Of a stretch of DNA of 64,000 nt, positions 35,376 through 48,274 are shown piece after piece. A program made the position numbers and the translations under genes. The notes beneath the pieces were generated by a model that saw only the letters and a program-made list of their open reading frames with translations, did no database searches and had not been told where the DNA came from. Each line of letters opens with the position of its first letter. Position 1 is the first letter of the stretch. This DNA is from Moringa oleifera (Eukaryota > Streptophyta > Magnoliopsida > Brassicales > Moringaceae), in NCBI GenBank assembly GCA_021397835.1, contig JAJFZO010000094.1, forward strand, positions 7,106,001 through 7,170,000, in the 5' to 3' direction.

Positions 35376-38300
35376 TGGGGAGGGGAATTCCCTGACCTCA
35401 CGTTTCTCGTACTCCTTCAAAACAGGTAACAGCAACTCATCTGTCTTCAGACTAGTCCATCCAAACTTCTCCCAGCACAGCCTTAGCAAAACCATAGCAA
35501 ATGAGAAATTGGAAAGAAAGTATATTTAGGCATGTGATGTATTGTTAATTTTGGGACTGTGGTGTGCATGTAATTCTAGGGCTGAAACACATAAATCTCT
35601 TCTCGTTCTTTCATTTTCTCCCATTCTATATATCTTTCTTCTTTTAATCTTTATCATACATGATATAATTAGTTATGGGAATATCAATGGGTATTTATAA
35701 GATTGATTACAGCGAGGAAAAGGTAATTCAATATACCAACACATATCTAGAGGCAAATTCAAACGTAGAATCTACATAAGATGCCTCCACAAGAGAGGTC
35801 AGAAACAATTAAAGAAAATGTTTGCACAAAATGTTTTCCAGATCGTGTACCAAAGAGATGAACATTGTTAGTAAAAGCAAGATATATGAAAAAAAATAGA
35901 AGCTTGAAAGTAAAACACAACTTACTTCCGAAGAACAAAAAGATCTGGCTTTCCCCATCGGAAAGGCTCAGTGGATGTATCCACTTGCGGACAAGAATAT
36001 GCTGAAGTAACTGCTTCACTTGGAAAAGAAGAAGGTATATGCCAATTCTTGCTCACATTTCTCTATAAATTAAAAATGACAGATTCAGAATCATGAAGAA
36101 GTGCAAGATAATTCTTTCATACCAAAGCAAGTATTTAGAAGGAATAAGGGCAAAAGCATAATGCTCACATGTTTATCCATGAAAATCTGCTTCATTTCTT
36201 GGATGTCATCCACAGACTGCTGGCTCTCATCAGCTTGCGTAACATTTTGGTCAAGAGCAAGGACTTCTTCGGCACTACTTTTCAACCCATTTTTGCCAAC
36301 TTTTGGCCCACTTTTCCTTGTATTGGATCCCTTTTGCACATTAAGCTTCCCTAGGATACTTGGATCTGGTGATTCTATCCACTCACGGAATTTGAGAAGA
36401 CCATCTTCCTCAGGGAATGCATTCACAACCTCAATTGCATTGACAATGCCAATCCCACTAGATGAAAAACAAATCCCACAAATTTAGATAATTAAAAATC
36501 CACCATGTTATGAGTACAGGCTTATGGTGGTGTTGAAGACAAGAAATTTTGCACATCACTGAGCCAGATGTTAGATACATTCCTAGAAGTTTCAAAGTGA
36601 ATCAAAATGCATGTTGACAAGCATAAGTTCCAAGCCAGAGAACTCCACCATTCAATTACCTAACCCCTTCAGTATAATCACTCCCAAGAAGCAGTGCCAT
36701 ATGAATTAATTTTTCCCTGGTCAAGCCAAGCTCCTTTTCAATATCCTGACATTTTTTCAGGGGGAAAAAAAAGTTCAAGCATTAAAATAAAGTAAGCAAC
36801 TCAAGGGCATTAATTTCATTTTTTCAACAACATACATACACAACAGAGGAAAAGGGCCAAAATAAGGAGACAAATTAAAAACAGAAAAAGAAAAACCAAT
36901 TCTCTTAGGAAAGGGAGGGAGAAACAGAAGTTTCTCAGGTCATAATAAAAGTAAATCCTCTGTTTGGCTTTTTATATGATGAATTATAATCATTTGAAAG
37001 CACCAAAAGCACAACTCCACACCTCCAGTGCGTTGGAAAAGTTCATCTAAATCTTAAATGCAAAGACTCAAACAAAAGTCAGAGAAAATTACAGAAGTAA
37101 AATAAAAGGAGAAAAGAATTCCTCCAGAAGTTCCTCAAAAGACGGCAGAGAAGAGTACAAAATTTAAAAAAAAAAAAAAAAGGAAGGGTAAAGACATCAT
37201 GGAATTAAAAGCAGAGATAAAAGCACATGCACACCTTCATAAAGTACGTCTCAACATATTTACGATCATCAAATATGTTCTTGTAAACACTCCGTGCACC
37301 AAACAAGAACACATCAGAATCATCAGTGACAACACCATCAACAAGGTTTGCTAATTCCATATGAGCACACTGAGCTTCCGCTTCCATTGGTGCTATTATG
37401 TATGGTAAGCCAAACATTTGCAGCAGTTCCTACAAGGAAAAAAAAAAAAAAGCACCAACTCATATATGGTTTATCTTTTAAAGAAACAACAGATCTATCA
37501 ACAGAGAGCTTATGCATAAGCAGTGAATAAGAACCTCCCACAAGGATGCTCAAAAAAGATAAAAAGAAAAGAAAAGAGACAGCCGCTGCCTCTCAGTCCC
37601 GAACACACCTCTTCCTCACCAGAGACTAGTGAGAGCAGGGAAAGTTTAATAAGAAGTCATGCAATAAGTTCAACCTGAACTCATGATTCTTGTCATTATT
37701 GACAACTAAATTCTGATAACATATGTTAAACTCTTAATCAAGTGACTAGCTATTACAAGGACTAATTGCTTTTCACTTTAATTTTGGGTTTTGTGTGCTG
37801 GGGGGGTGGGGAGGGGGGGTGTGGGGGTTGGTTGTTTGGGGGAGCAGTAGAAGTGCTTTTTAAGGGTTGACCCTTTAGCTTTGGTTAGGAATAGATGGAT
37901 TAGCATTTTAAAGTTTATAGAAATCCTAATCACAAAATAACTAACCACATTTATAATATAGATGGCATCCCCCTTGGTGATTTATATATATAATATTATA
38001 TTCTTACTGTTTCTGATATTAAAAGAAAAAAATTATTGGCAGCACTATGTTCCATTCAGCTGATTAAACATGTAAACCATAAATGATATGATGAGAAACT
38101 TCAGCACACACCTGACATTCTGCAAACATCTCGCTGGTAACAGATTCAGCATTTCTTTCCAGCCTCTTCTGCTCATTACCTAGATTCATAAACTCCCGAT
38201 CAAGAAATAGCATTTCCTCCTCTAGACTTGCTTCTGTAAATTCAACTTGAACATTTTCATTGACTTCAATTGCAGAATTCTCCATGTTGTTCTCCCATTG

Positions 38301-41300
38301 ACTAGGTTTTTCATGACTGCTTTCTGCAGCCAATTTTCGCTCATCAGCATCATAGGTAGATTCCTTCCCGGACGATTCCACCATGAGGTCAGAAGGGTCA
38401 GCCTTCTCAGTTGAATGACAAAGTGTTTCAGGTTCAAAATCATTGTCATTGATCAAGATTGATGATTTAGCTTCAATATTGTTTTTCTTATCACCGACTA
38501 AAACAGATGGTTCAGCCTGAGAATCACTTTCCTTCTGATTAAGAATATCAGGCAGGTCAGTGGCTACAACGTCAAAACTATGAGAACAATCCCTAGAATT
38601 GTCAGACAAGGTAGTTAGCCCACCAACATCCATAGAATCATCTGAGTGTTGCTCTGGAAGAAAGTCAACCTCCTTTGCATTTGGAAGGGTTACTGATTCT
38701 GCACACAGCATTTCTCTGTTCAAATTCCCCTTCTCTTCTCCTGATTGTTCAGAATCCACAGCGGGGTATTTTTCACATGATTTGTTTATCAGAACACCCA
38801 TGTTACGTGAGCTATGAACTACAGAAGACTTCAGTGGCCTCTCTGAAGAATCAATGCTTTTTAAAACATGTTCTCTACCTGCAGTATCAATTTCTTCCAC
38901 TCCACCAACAATATCATTTGAAGACTTGTTTTGTTCCCCTAGCATATTTGGCCCAACCGTATCATTTTCTTCATTAAGAAAATCTGTCAGTTCCTTTGAA
39001 TGTTTAAGTTTTGATACCATGTAATTAGACTTTTTACCACCTACATCCAGAAGACTTCTCCTAATTGCCTCCTGCAAATCAGCCTCTTCCTCCAAATACC
39101 CTCTAGATACTGGTTTGCCTGATTCAGCAGGGCATGCCTCAGAATTTTTTATAGCATCACAAGGTGTTTCCTCCCATTCGACCTCACTCTCATCACTAAT
39201 GTCGCGATCCCGGAGAGAAGGCTTAATATCAGAACTATCATCATTAACAGAGCTATGACCTTTTCCTCCAATAGGCACTTCTTCCCATTCAGTATCAGAA
39301 GCAGAATCAGAGAATTGTTTTTTAGGAGTAACATCAGTACAAGAGATATTCATTGGAACTCCAGCTACTAAATGAGCAAATACATCATCATCGTCATCAA
39401 TGTTCTTGTTCCCACCATCATATTCAAAAGATATTTCTATAGAAGTCCCATCTTTTAACACAGTGTGTTCATTTCCTTCATTTAAATTTATAGATTCACC
39501 ATTACCATCTTGTGAAGTTTCCACAAGCTGGTTTTGACTAGAAAGATACACTCCAGTACCAGTTTCTTCTTGGTTTGTCAAAGACTCAACATTTGCAATG
39601 TTGTTTGAAGTTGTTCTCCCATGATCATTCTCTTTCATCAAATCCAAGTTCCTCTGCAAATCACGGGTCATCCGGATCCCCATAGCTCTCAATCTACTAA
39701 CACGTACACGTCCCCTCTCATCCACATATGTCTCAACATCATCATTGGGCATTCTTCTAGATTCATTTGAGCCAAATCCCATGTCATCATTTGACTTACT
39801 AATAAATACACTTCTGTTCATAGAATCTGAATTAGGTTGCTCTGCTGGAGTGTTCTGTTGCTTTTCTCCATTTGCCTCACCTCTGGCAACTGTTAGTACT
39901 CTGCAATGCAGAGGAACACACAGAGTATTAAAAAAAAAAAAAAAAGGAAGGAAGGAAGCAATGCAGCCACTCTTACAATACAGAGAATGCAATGGAGATA
40001 AATTTAAAAAAGGCGTGAGAAAAGTAGTTTCCGTACTCACTGTTTGTCTCCACTAAATGATGAGGAAAATATAAATTCTCTGTTGGCTTCAGAAGCAATT
40101 CTCGAAGTCTGTACACCACCAACTCCCCTCCCAGCAGCAGCTTTCTGCACTTCATCTATTTCCCGACGGAAAGCCACAGTTTTAAGGTAAGCCTGTATTT
40201 GTAGCTCCGAGAACTTTCCAGGAGCCTAGATGCACAAGAAAAGAACCAATTAGGTAAGATCCACAAGGCTCGCAAAGAGCTGCCAAATAGAATCAATAGA
40301 ATACAAAATTATTTTGATGAAATGATGCGGACATGAAATGAAAACATTTAAGGAAGAATCAGGAGACAAATGGAGATCGTCCAACACTTATCCATAACTT
40401 CATCAACATTTCTTATAGTGTTTCTGTATCATAGTTCCAGGTGAAATTAATCCATGCTTAAGGATTTTACAGAACTTTTCTGAGATAAGAGAGTTCTTCA
40501 AAAATAAAATGAAGACCAATAATCATGTAGTAAAAGTTCAAAGCAAATTTGCCGACATCTATGTTTTCTATTCTGAAAACAAGTCACCTCATATAATGTC
40601 TAAATTAAGAATTTATTCTTGTTTGTAAAATATGGAAAGAAACAGTTCCATGTCTTCTCATTGTTCTTCACTTTTTTGTTATTAATCAGTGTTGGTTAGT
40701 GCATGTGCATGATTGGCAATCTAGGTTGCATTTAAATTTAACATGATTCTTAGTATACATAATGGCATTCGAGAACTTACCTTTTTGACTTTTTGATACT
40801 TTTGCCTGTTTTCTGCCATTAATCTCTCTCTCATCTACAGGAGGACAAGAAAACGACATCAGAGCCCTCTTAAAATTTCTGAAGATCCTGAAACTGAAGA
40901 CAAATTTCAAAGATTACCTGAACAAGTAGATCAAGTTGCATTGATGGAGGCAAAGCAGCTAAAACAGCTGGATCAATATTCCCATGCATCATCGGCTGCA
41001 AAACAAATCAAAAATAACCACAATTACATATTTACTCCCCACGTTGTCATGAACACCTACGCATAAGCCACATATATCAGAACAAAGTGGAGGTCTTGTC
41101 TTTATCCCCCGTTAAGGGTGTTGATGAGCCACCATTATCGGTCCACAGAGGCTAAGTCACAGTTATCAATTGACTTCTGAAAATAAAACAAAAGAACTCT
41201 TTAACGACTTTAAAAATCATACAATCACCATTAATCTTGCCAAATTTATGTTTGGAGCTGATAAGGGACGTCAAATGGTTAACCCACTAAAAAATACATC

Positions 41301-42952
41301 CTAGCAAACATTAGAAGCATCACATCAAAACGGTAGCAATTTTACATGAAAATACACTAATAGACTCACCAATAACATCTCTTCATCATCATCACCATCG
41401 TCTTCTTCAGAGGGAATTGCAGGACCAGATGTAGATGCATTGCCAGTTAGACCTCCATCTTCCTCTGCCGCAATAGATGCGGCCAGCCTAAATTAAGCCA
41501 TCAAAGAAATTGAGAAATCTAGTCAAACAACGCGGATGGAAATATACTTATGAGTATATCTTTATATGCCAATGACAGCTGCATACGCTGCGTACATCTC
41601 ATCTAGCTTGTGCTGATCATAATTCATTGATGCCACATTATTCCCTTTGACATTACTCCATACTCTGTCAACTTGATCTCTTTCATCTGACAAAATCTTC
41701 TTACCTTTGGCATCATTTTTCTGTGAGTAGCATCAACTAACATCAGAGCAGAAATAATATGGACAAGGGAGAAGCTGATAAATCATAACTGATTAACAGA
41801 GATATAGAGACATGGAACTGAGCAATAAGGTGAAATTTCATGGAAGAAGGCAAGGCAGCTAAAACAGCTGGATCAGTGTTTTGCATGTATCCTTGGCTGC
41901 AAATTAATCCAAGGCAATAAACATTGGATACACACAGGTAGAACCTTAAAATTCTATCATGAAAGTAAACAACAAATTTTGCTCCACTGGCAACTCTAAC
42001 ACCATTAATGTAGCCACTCACCAGTATCATCTCCTCGTCTTCACCGGCATGTTCTTCCTCAGAAGGAGCTACAGCAGCTGCTATTGATGCATTGTTAGCT
42101 GAACTGCCACAATTTTCAGCCGCAATAGATGCTGCCAACCTAAGCCAGCTCATCAAAGCTATTCAAAACATCTAATTGAAATACCTCATGGCAGAAATGC
42201 AAATAAGCAGCTTACATTTCATCTAGCTTCTCAGTGTCAAGACTACTTGATCCCATTTCGCTTCTTTGCTTTGATTCAGCAGATTCAGACAAAAGTTTTG
42301 CCCCTTTAGCATCATTCTTCTGCTTCCGTCTCTGGTTCTCAAGATCCTCAGCCAGCTCTTTCAGCCTCATTGCCTTCAGCTATCAACACAAACCAAAAAC
42401 AGAAATAACATGTTAAAACCAGAGCATTTACAACGAAACAAGAGCCATCCCTTGACAACCGAGGCCAGAGACTTGTAATCACTCACTTGGTTGAGGAGCA
42501 ACTTTTCGGCAGTCTTTCGGACCTTAGCCTGAGCGTTCTCGCGCTGCCTGCGCCGCGCCATCACGGTTCGACGTTTGAGGGCCGGAGTGCCACCGTCGAA
42601 CACGAAGACGGGCTTCGTCCGCAGGTACAAGAGTTTGCAAATCCGCCTAAAGAAACCCAGCAAGTGCGCGTTCCGTACCATCTCCCCCTTCTCGTCTCTC
42701 ATCGCCTTCATGAACTGCACTATCCATATGCTCGCATCTGCAACATATACACAGAAGATTTAACATTCTAATCATTATGATCATATGTGATGGGAATTCC
42801 AGAGTTGGGGTGAGGGATTAGGGTTAGGTTAGGGTTTGGGTTTGGGTTTGGGTTCTAGGGGTACCGATAGCGACTCTTTTGCCGGCAAGGGTTTCCACGG
42901 AGACGCGGCGACCGACCGGTGCCAGTAGTTCCCAGAGACCCTGCACCCCCAT
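33278..42952 (-). CDS. UVH3: UVH3 / XPG (ERCC5, RAD2-type) DNA repair endonuclease
   Basis: The structure-specific nuclease that makes the 3' cut in nucleotide excision repair; loss gives UV sensitivity. Seventeen exons fit: 42952-42865, 42737-42487, 42379-42216, 42139-42022, 41720-41596, 41487-41370, 40995-40918, 40834-40781, 40225-40041, 39900-38112, 37429-37235, 36745-36660, 36457-36169, 36062-35926, 35481-35397, 35183-34674 and 33967-33278, for about 1,653 residues. The N-domain ([10 protein letters not shown]) has Asp30 (IDASIW) and Asp77 (VFVFDGG). A 596-codon acidic spacer exon follows. The I-domain has MEAEAQ (about 1005-1010), DDSD (1026-1029) and GSDYTEG with helix-hairpin [11 protein letters not shown]. 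The C-terminus is basic (FLKRKRRKS), suggesting nuclear import. It is longer than the roughly 1,480-residue Arabidopsis protein, partly because exons 3-4 are duplicated. Confidence 0.95.
35321..35372 (+). repeat. Compound (TG)9(AG)17 microsatellite in a UVH3 intron
   Basis: Pure TG then pure AG units lie 25 bp beyond the exon boundary at 35397, inside the intron that follows the LKEYEKRE exon. On the transcribed strand it is CT then CA, just downstream of the donor. Confidence 0.95.
37800..37855 (+). repeat. G-run tract in a UVH3 intron
   Basis: Five or more runs of 4-7 G with 1-4-nt spacers lie between the big spacer exon and the I-domain exon. The pattern satisfies the usual G-quadruplex rule on the plus strand, which is the template strand for this gene. 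Confidence 0.8.
40918..42379 (-). repeat. Tandem duplication of a three-exon cassette in UVH3
   Basis: Unit 1: exons 42379-42216 and 42139-42022 and a dead exon at 41896-41818. Unit 2: exons 41720-41596, 41487-41370 and 40995-40918. Matching blocks include KNDAKG...[13 protein letters not shown], the ASI/AST...PSEE acidic stretch, and DPAVLAALP. Exon pairs 2 (118 nt each) are identical in length and phase. Confidence 0.85.
41818..41896 (-). pseudogene. Dead third exon of UVH3 duplication unit 1
   Basis: It aligns with the live exon 40995-40918 but is 79 nt instead of 78, so the frame is shifted before GATCCAGCTGTTTTAGCTGC. The donor GT after the final CAG has become TT. Splicing exon 42139-42022 directly to 41720-41596 (both phase 0) skips it and keeps the frame. 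Confidence 0.8.
42812..42862. repeat. Telomere-like TTAGGG/TTTGGG tract in UVH3 intron 1
   Basis: The plus strand reads GGGATTAGGGTTAGGTTAGG followed by four GGGTTT units; the transcribed strand is CCCAAACCCTAA-like. It lies at the very start of intron 1, within 150 bp of the ATG. Arabidopsis-type telo-boxes (AAACCCTAA) in this position are known regulatory elements in growth- and replication-linked genes. Confidence 0.8.
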
Positions 42953-43687
42953 TTCTGCTTGTTGAGCACGATTCCGGATACTGACGTTTCAGTTAAACCG
43001 TTGCCGCCATATTATATCTCTGAATAAGGCATGCGACTTTTTGAAAGGAGAAAACGGTGAAAACACAAGTTACGACACCGTTTTAGGAATTTATGTCTTT
43101 GCCCTCGGAGACTCCAAGTTTATTTAATTTACGAGTAGGCCCATCTGATTTTATGATATTTTATGACCTTTATGAATATATCACATAATTCATATATTAG
43201 TGTCTCAAAAGTCAAAAATAATTGACTATGTGAAAATCAAAGGAATCAATTTTATTATTTGTGGTAAAATTTTATTTATGGGAAATAAAAAAAGTGATAA
43301 TTTCATATAAATTATTAATCCCTATTAATGCCGAATTATAATTAATTTTTTTTCTAAAAAATTATTAAAATAAAGTTGATTTTGTTACAAAACCGGCTTA
43401 GAGAGTGCCATGTGCTTCATGATCCCTTGAAGTAAATGATATTCCTTAACCATTAATGACATTACAAATTCAAAAAATGCCAAACAAACTTATTCTTTGA
43501 ACTCAATAGCTGCAACAAATCCAAAAGAATCCAAATTCTCATTGTATAATCAGCCGGCAAATTATCTTAACATTGAGATTTCCTCCACTTTCCCCAATCC
43601 CGCCAGTCACTGGAAGACCATCACTTATTTTCTAAATCCAAGTTTTCTGCAACCAAGCTGTGATCATCAGAGCTCAGGTCATCGAAA
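42953..43687. promoter_or_regulatory. Bidirectional spacer between UVH3 (-) and the LRR kinase gene (+)
   Basis: A 735-bp gap between divergent start codons. The UVH3 side (42953-43100) is GC-richer; the middle is AT-rich. It presumably carries both promoters. No specific box is assigned. Confidence 0.5.
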
Positions 43688-45633
43688 ATGAATCGAATTC
43701 CCATTTGGGTACTCTTCATTTCATTCGTTGTTGTTCTTAACAGGACGAATGCATTGGATGAGAACACCAGGACCTCTCTGTACATGTTTCTCGCAAAACT
43801 GTCTAGTAGTGATGGCCAGCGTGATCCCAGTTTTGGCTGGAACTTATCCAGTGATCCATGCAAGGACCAGTGGCATGGTGTATTCTGTGATTTGCGGACC
43901 AATAATTCTGTGAGAAGATTGCAGCTCGACAGGTCTGATCTTTCTGGTACTTTTGATGCCCGTTTGCTTTGTAATGTGAAGTCTCTTGCTTCATCTCTCA
44001 CCAGGATTAGCCTGTCCAGAAACATGATTTCTGGGGGGATATCAGCTGACATTGTTAACTGTAAGCATCTCACAGGCTTGCATGTAAGCAGGAACCAACT
44101 CTCTCGAAACCTTCCAGGTTCACTTTCGAGGTTGAATAATCTGAAAAGGCTTGATGTTTCGAACAACATGTTCTCTGGTGATTTGCCAGACCTGTCCAGG
44201 ATTTCAGGCCTCACCATGTTCCTGGCTGAAAACAATCAGCTTACAGGAAACATACCAGACTTCGACTTCACCAATCTAGAAAAATTCAATGTCTCCAACA
44301 ATAACTTGAAGGGTCGGATTCCTGATGTTCATGGCTTGTTCCTTGCGAGCTGCTTCCTCGGCAACCCTGAATTATGTGGAGATCCTTTGCCAAATAAATG
44401 TCCAGACGAATTCCTTTTAGATGACAACTCAAAGGGCGTCTCGAAAAGTCAGATTCTTATGTATTCAGGGTATATTGCATTGGCTTTGGTTATTGTCGCT
44501 TTGATTCTTTGCAGGGTAGCTACACGTAAGAAGAAAGAACTGAAGGTTGAAGCAGTAAACAAGGTAGCATCCATGGATGATAGTTTTGACAAGCATAGTG
44601 CTTCATCAGGAGAGTACAAGACAGCCATGAACATGAGCAAATCAGGAGTTTCAGTCAATTCAGCTGAAACTTCATTGCTTTCATCTTCTCCACTGGTTCT
44701 TACGAGTCGTGTGGTTACTGGACTTAAATTTGAGGACTTGCTCAAGGCACCTGCAGAGTTGCTTGGTAGAGGAAAGCATGGTACCCTCTATAAGGTTATC
44801 CTTGACAATGGCATTGCCCTGGTAGTGAAAAGGGTCAAGGACTGGGCTATTTCCAGTGATGATTTTAAGAAAAGAATGCAGAGGCTGGACCAAGCAAAAC
44901 ACCCAAATGTATTGCCAGCTCTAGCCTTCTATTGTTCCAACGAGGAGAAACTATTGGTCTATGAGTATCAGCAAAATGGAAGCCTCTTCAGGCTTCTCCA
45001 TGGTAAATAAAGTTCTTAGCTTTTCTTCCTGTCTGAATCTTTTCCTTCTGAAATTCAGCTGCTGCATGTAATATTTCAGGAACCCAGATTGGGAAATCAT
45101 TCAACTGGGCAAGCAGGCTTGACATTGCGGCCAGAGTTGCTGAGGCATTAGCCTTCATGCATCAGGCGCTTAGCAGTGATGGAATTGCCCATGGAAACCT
45201 GAAGTCCTCCAATGTTTTGCTGAACAAAAACATGGACCCTTGTATCAGTGAGTATGGCCTTATGGCTGCATATGATCAAGATCAGGCCACTTCACAAGGC
45301 AGGCCCAGTGCATCATCCAGTGTCTTCAAAGCAGACATTTACAGTCTAGGAGAGATCCTTCTTGAGCTTCTCACTGGAAAGTTGGTGCAGAATGATGGGA
45401 TCAACTTAGCTGTATGGGTTCACTCTGTGGTTCGAGAAGAATGGACAGCAGAAGTGTTTGACAAGTCCCTCATCTTAAAAGGCGCAAGCGAAGAGAGGAT
45501 GGTGACCTTGCTTCAGGTGGCCTTAAAATGTGTTAACTCCTCTCCTGAAGCTAGGCCAAGCATAAACAAGGTTGCAGCCATGATCAACAGAATAAAAGAG
45601 GAAGAAGAAAGATCGGTAACCTTTGAAGCATGA
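43688..45633 (+). CDS. LRR receptor-like pseudokinase (probable inactive receptor kinase)
   Basis: A plasma-membrane LRR III-type receptor-like protein of 622 residues in two exons, 43688-45002 and 45080-45633, joined in phase 1. It has a signal peptide (about 1-23), the SDPC-x5-GVFC N-terminal cap, about five leucine-rich repeats (80-215), a paired-Cys end, a membrane segment near 256-278 (IALALVIVALILC) and a kinase-like domain. The glycine loop (GRGKHG) and the beta-3 lysine (VVKR) are present. The catalytic HRD is HGN (HGNLKSSN) and DFG is EYG (SEYGL), so phosphotransfer is unlikely; it probably acts as a co-receptor or scaffold. It resembles the At2g26730 'probable inactive receptor kinase' group. 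The ligand is unknown. Confidence 0.93.
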
Positions 45634-47690
45634 TATATCAGAAACAATAAATCTGGCATTGCCCCCATAAAACTTTTCTTTCACCCCATACTTAGGTTTC
45701 CAAAGAGTCCGAACAGATTAGCATTTTATTATTCATTTCAATTTATAATTCAGCAGTCACTCATTGTTTACTTCAATTGTCAGATATTTAATCCATTTCA
45801 TTATACACCAAAATAATTCTGTGTCAAATACAGATCCTGTTACTCTTGCTTCAAAAGCTGCCCTGTTAGAACTTTCACACTACACAGCTATGGAAACCTG
45901 TAACCTGTTAGAGCATGCAGAAACAGGCCAGATAAATTATTTTCCAGGAACGTAACTTGAAATTGAACAGAATAAATTCTGCAGAAACAGTCGATAAAGC
46001 CTTCTAAATTTACATGAACTGATTGAAAGAAGCTAAGCTGCTTCCGGATAAGGCAGGATAGGACCCATCTAACCTCTCAGGCAGGCCTCGGGATTACTAT
46101 TGTTGCTGAAATGTTGTAGTCAGTTAAGCGTAACCTCCACTAGAAGCTCATTCATTGCTACTAAGAAAGCTAAACATTGCCTCATCAGAAACGCTACACT
46201 GGTAGCCAACAAAATCATGAGCTTGAGCACATTTGGTGGTTGATAGAAACTACAAACAAGAAAGGCTTTAGACTTTCTAGTCATCCAAACAAATTATTCA
46301 CACTGAGACCAAACCCGAAAGTCCTTTTGCTTCATTCTGAATCAAAGCTTGTCTGGATCAAGGAGCTCTCCTCAACACAAAGTCAAACAGCTTCACGAGG
46401 TACTAAATCTACTATATTATAAAGAGACAAAAATCACATTATCATTTTCTTCTTTTTGGAAACTTCTTGTGTTGGCTGCAGCTATTGAACAATATATGCA
46501 GCCAGCTTAATAACACTTCATAGCGTAAAGAAGTTCCATTTTTTGTTTGCAATCTATCCAGGAGTAAGCTTCCACTAATCAAAAATTAATACCCAATATT
46601 AGTATCAACTTGCCATTGGGTTCAATCAATGAAACCAAGAAATCAGACTAACCAGATTGTCAAACTTGCTCAGTTTTCTTCCAGGCCAACTGTATAGGGC
46701 CCCTGGATAAGCTTGATGACTTTTTTTTTTTTCCCTTGGCTTACTTAACCTCAACACTGACAAATTAATCTCAAATAGAAATCATGATTAAGGATTGAAT
46801 TAACTAAAGAGAGGAGCAAATGCAATTGGAGAATGTCTAATATGTGATAAGCTCTCATTACCTAATGATCTGTCGCTTACTTCTTGTTTATCTTTTCTTA
46901 AGTAAGCAAACTATTGTGTGGTTGGCAGCCAAAACCTTAACCTAAATGCCTTAAGGCTTAAGACATGATTAAAGAAGCATTCACACATCACTAGTTTTAT
47001 CCTTCAAAGGCAAAGCTTGGATAACTTACCAATACAAGTTATATACCTTTAACCAAAGCAATCAAGAAAATATGACTAATTGAAGGGGAAAGTTGAACTA
47101 GAACAAAAGATAAAACAAGATAGGATGATAATTTCTTATTCTAATAAATGATTTGGATCTTTTTTCTTTTAAAATCTTTATGGAACTAATGATGAAAATA
47201 AAATAATTTTTTAATATCATAAATAATAAAAATAAATATTTATTTTAAAATAATTTTTGCTGACTTAAAACATTAAAATTTTTGATTTTTAATTTTTTTA
47301 ATTGTTCTCTTGTAATGTTGATTCACATTTAAAATTGTAATCTTTGGGTAAACCTTGGCCAGTCATATCTTGATTGGTGACTTCTCTTTGTCTTTTGAAA
47401 CAAATGGCTTGATTTACAATTTCTTGCTCTCTTATAGTAGAACCTCATCCGCTGAAACATACCCCACATTCCTGGACTTTGTAAATGGTCCCAGGCCCAT
47501 GCCCACCTCAGAGTCCATATATGCATATTGGCAATTTGTCGCTAATGGTTGACCATCTGACACCCACGCTCTGGATGGGCACGTGGGCCCAGTTCCAAGT
47601 TCTTTTTGGCATCCTTTACCCTCGCACTTTGGAAACTACAGCACTGCCACCGTTCTGGCCATATTTCTTGGGCTCTACCAGAACTTGAGA
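45634..47690. other. Intergenic, no gene recognised
   Basis: Includes the 3' region of the LRR pseudokinase (an AATAAA at 45646) and the promoter side of the ATL gene. Short ORFs (for example 46177-46422) show no family motifs. An AT-rich stretch lies at 47150-47310. Confidence 0.55.
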
Positions 47691-48274
47691 GAGACAGAGA
47701 AAGTGAAGCTTCATTGGAGATAGACAGAGAAATACCTGTTTGCACTTTCCTCTTCCTTGCTGTGTGACCGGCTTACAGAACTCTCTGGCTTTAGGGTTTT
47801 CTGCTGCAAAAGTATCCATCTCCAGAGCCCCTTTAAAAATAGATATGAAATCGAGTTAGGTAAGTTATCAAGCTTATTATTTTGTGTGTCAGCTTCTCGT
47901 ATTATTATTGCTCAATCAGTGACTTGTGTCCCATTTGAAATCATTCGTAGAGTTCAAAGGAAAAAAAGAAATGGTACTTGTAGCTCTGAACAGCCAACTA
48001 GCTCATTCTTTTAGTGGAATTGTAGTCTCTCAAACCCGACAAAAGAAGCAGGTAAAGAAATTGTTGTTTTTTTGGTAGAATTTTGATGGAGGCAAGGTTA
48101 AAGGTGTTTGCTTTTTGCATTGTGAGTTGCAAAATTAGTGGGGTTTAAGATTGTGTGTGGATTCTGTTTGATATATGGTCTAAAAAGAGCATGGTTTTTG
48201 TGTGTTCTTACACGATTTGTGGGATGTTGGAAAGCAAAGATAATAGGTGGTTTTTGGAGCGTAGCCATTTGAAG
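47690..48274 (+). promoter_or_regulatory. Long 5' leader of the ATL46-like gene
   Basis: Transcription probably begins near 47690-47760, where GAGAGAGACAGAGA leader-like sequence occurs. A GTAAGTT donor-like site near 47860 hints at a leader intron, but the acceptor is not certain. Confidence 0.35.

Noticed and set aside
43621..44235. Minus-strand ORF of 204 codons
   Set aside because: Antisense to the LRR part of the receptor pseudokinase gene.
45895..46460. Possible extra exon or small gene after the LRR pseudokinase
   Set aside because: ORFs lack family features, and the kinase-like domain already ends normally at 45633.
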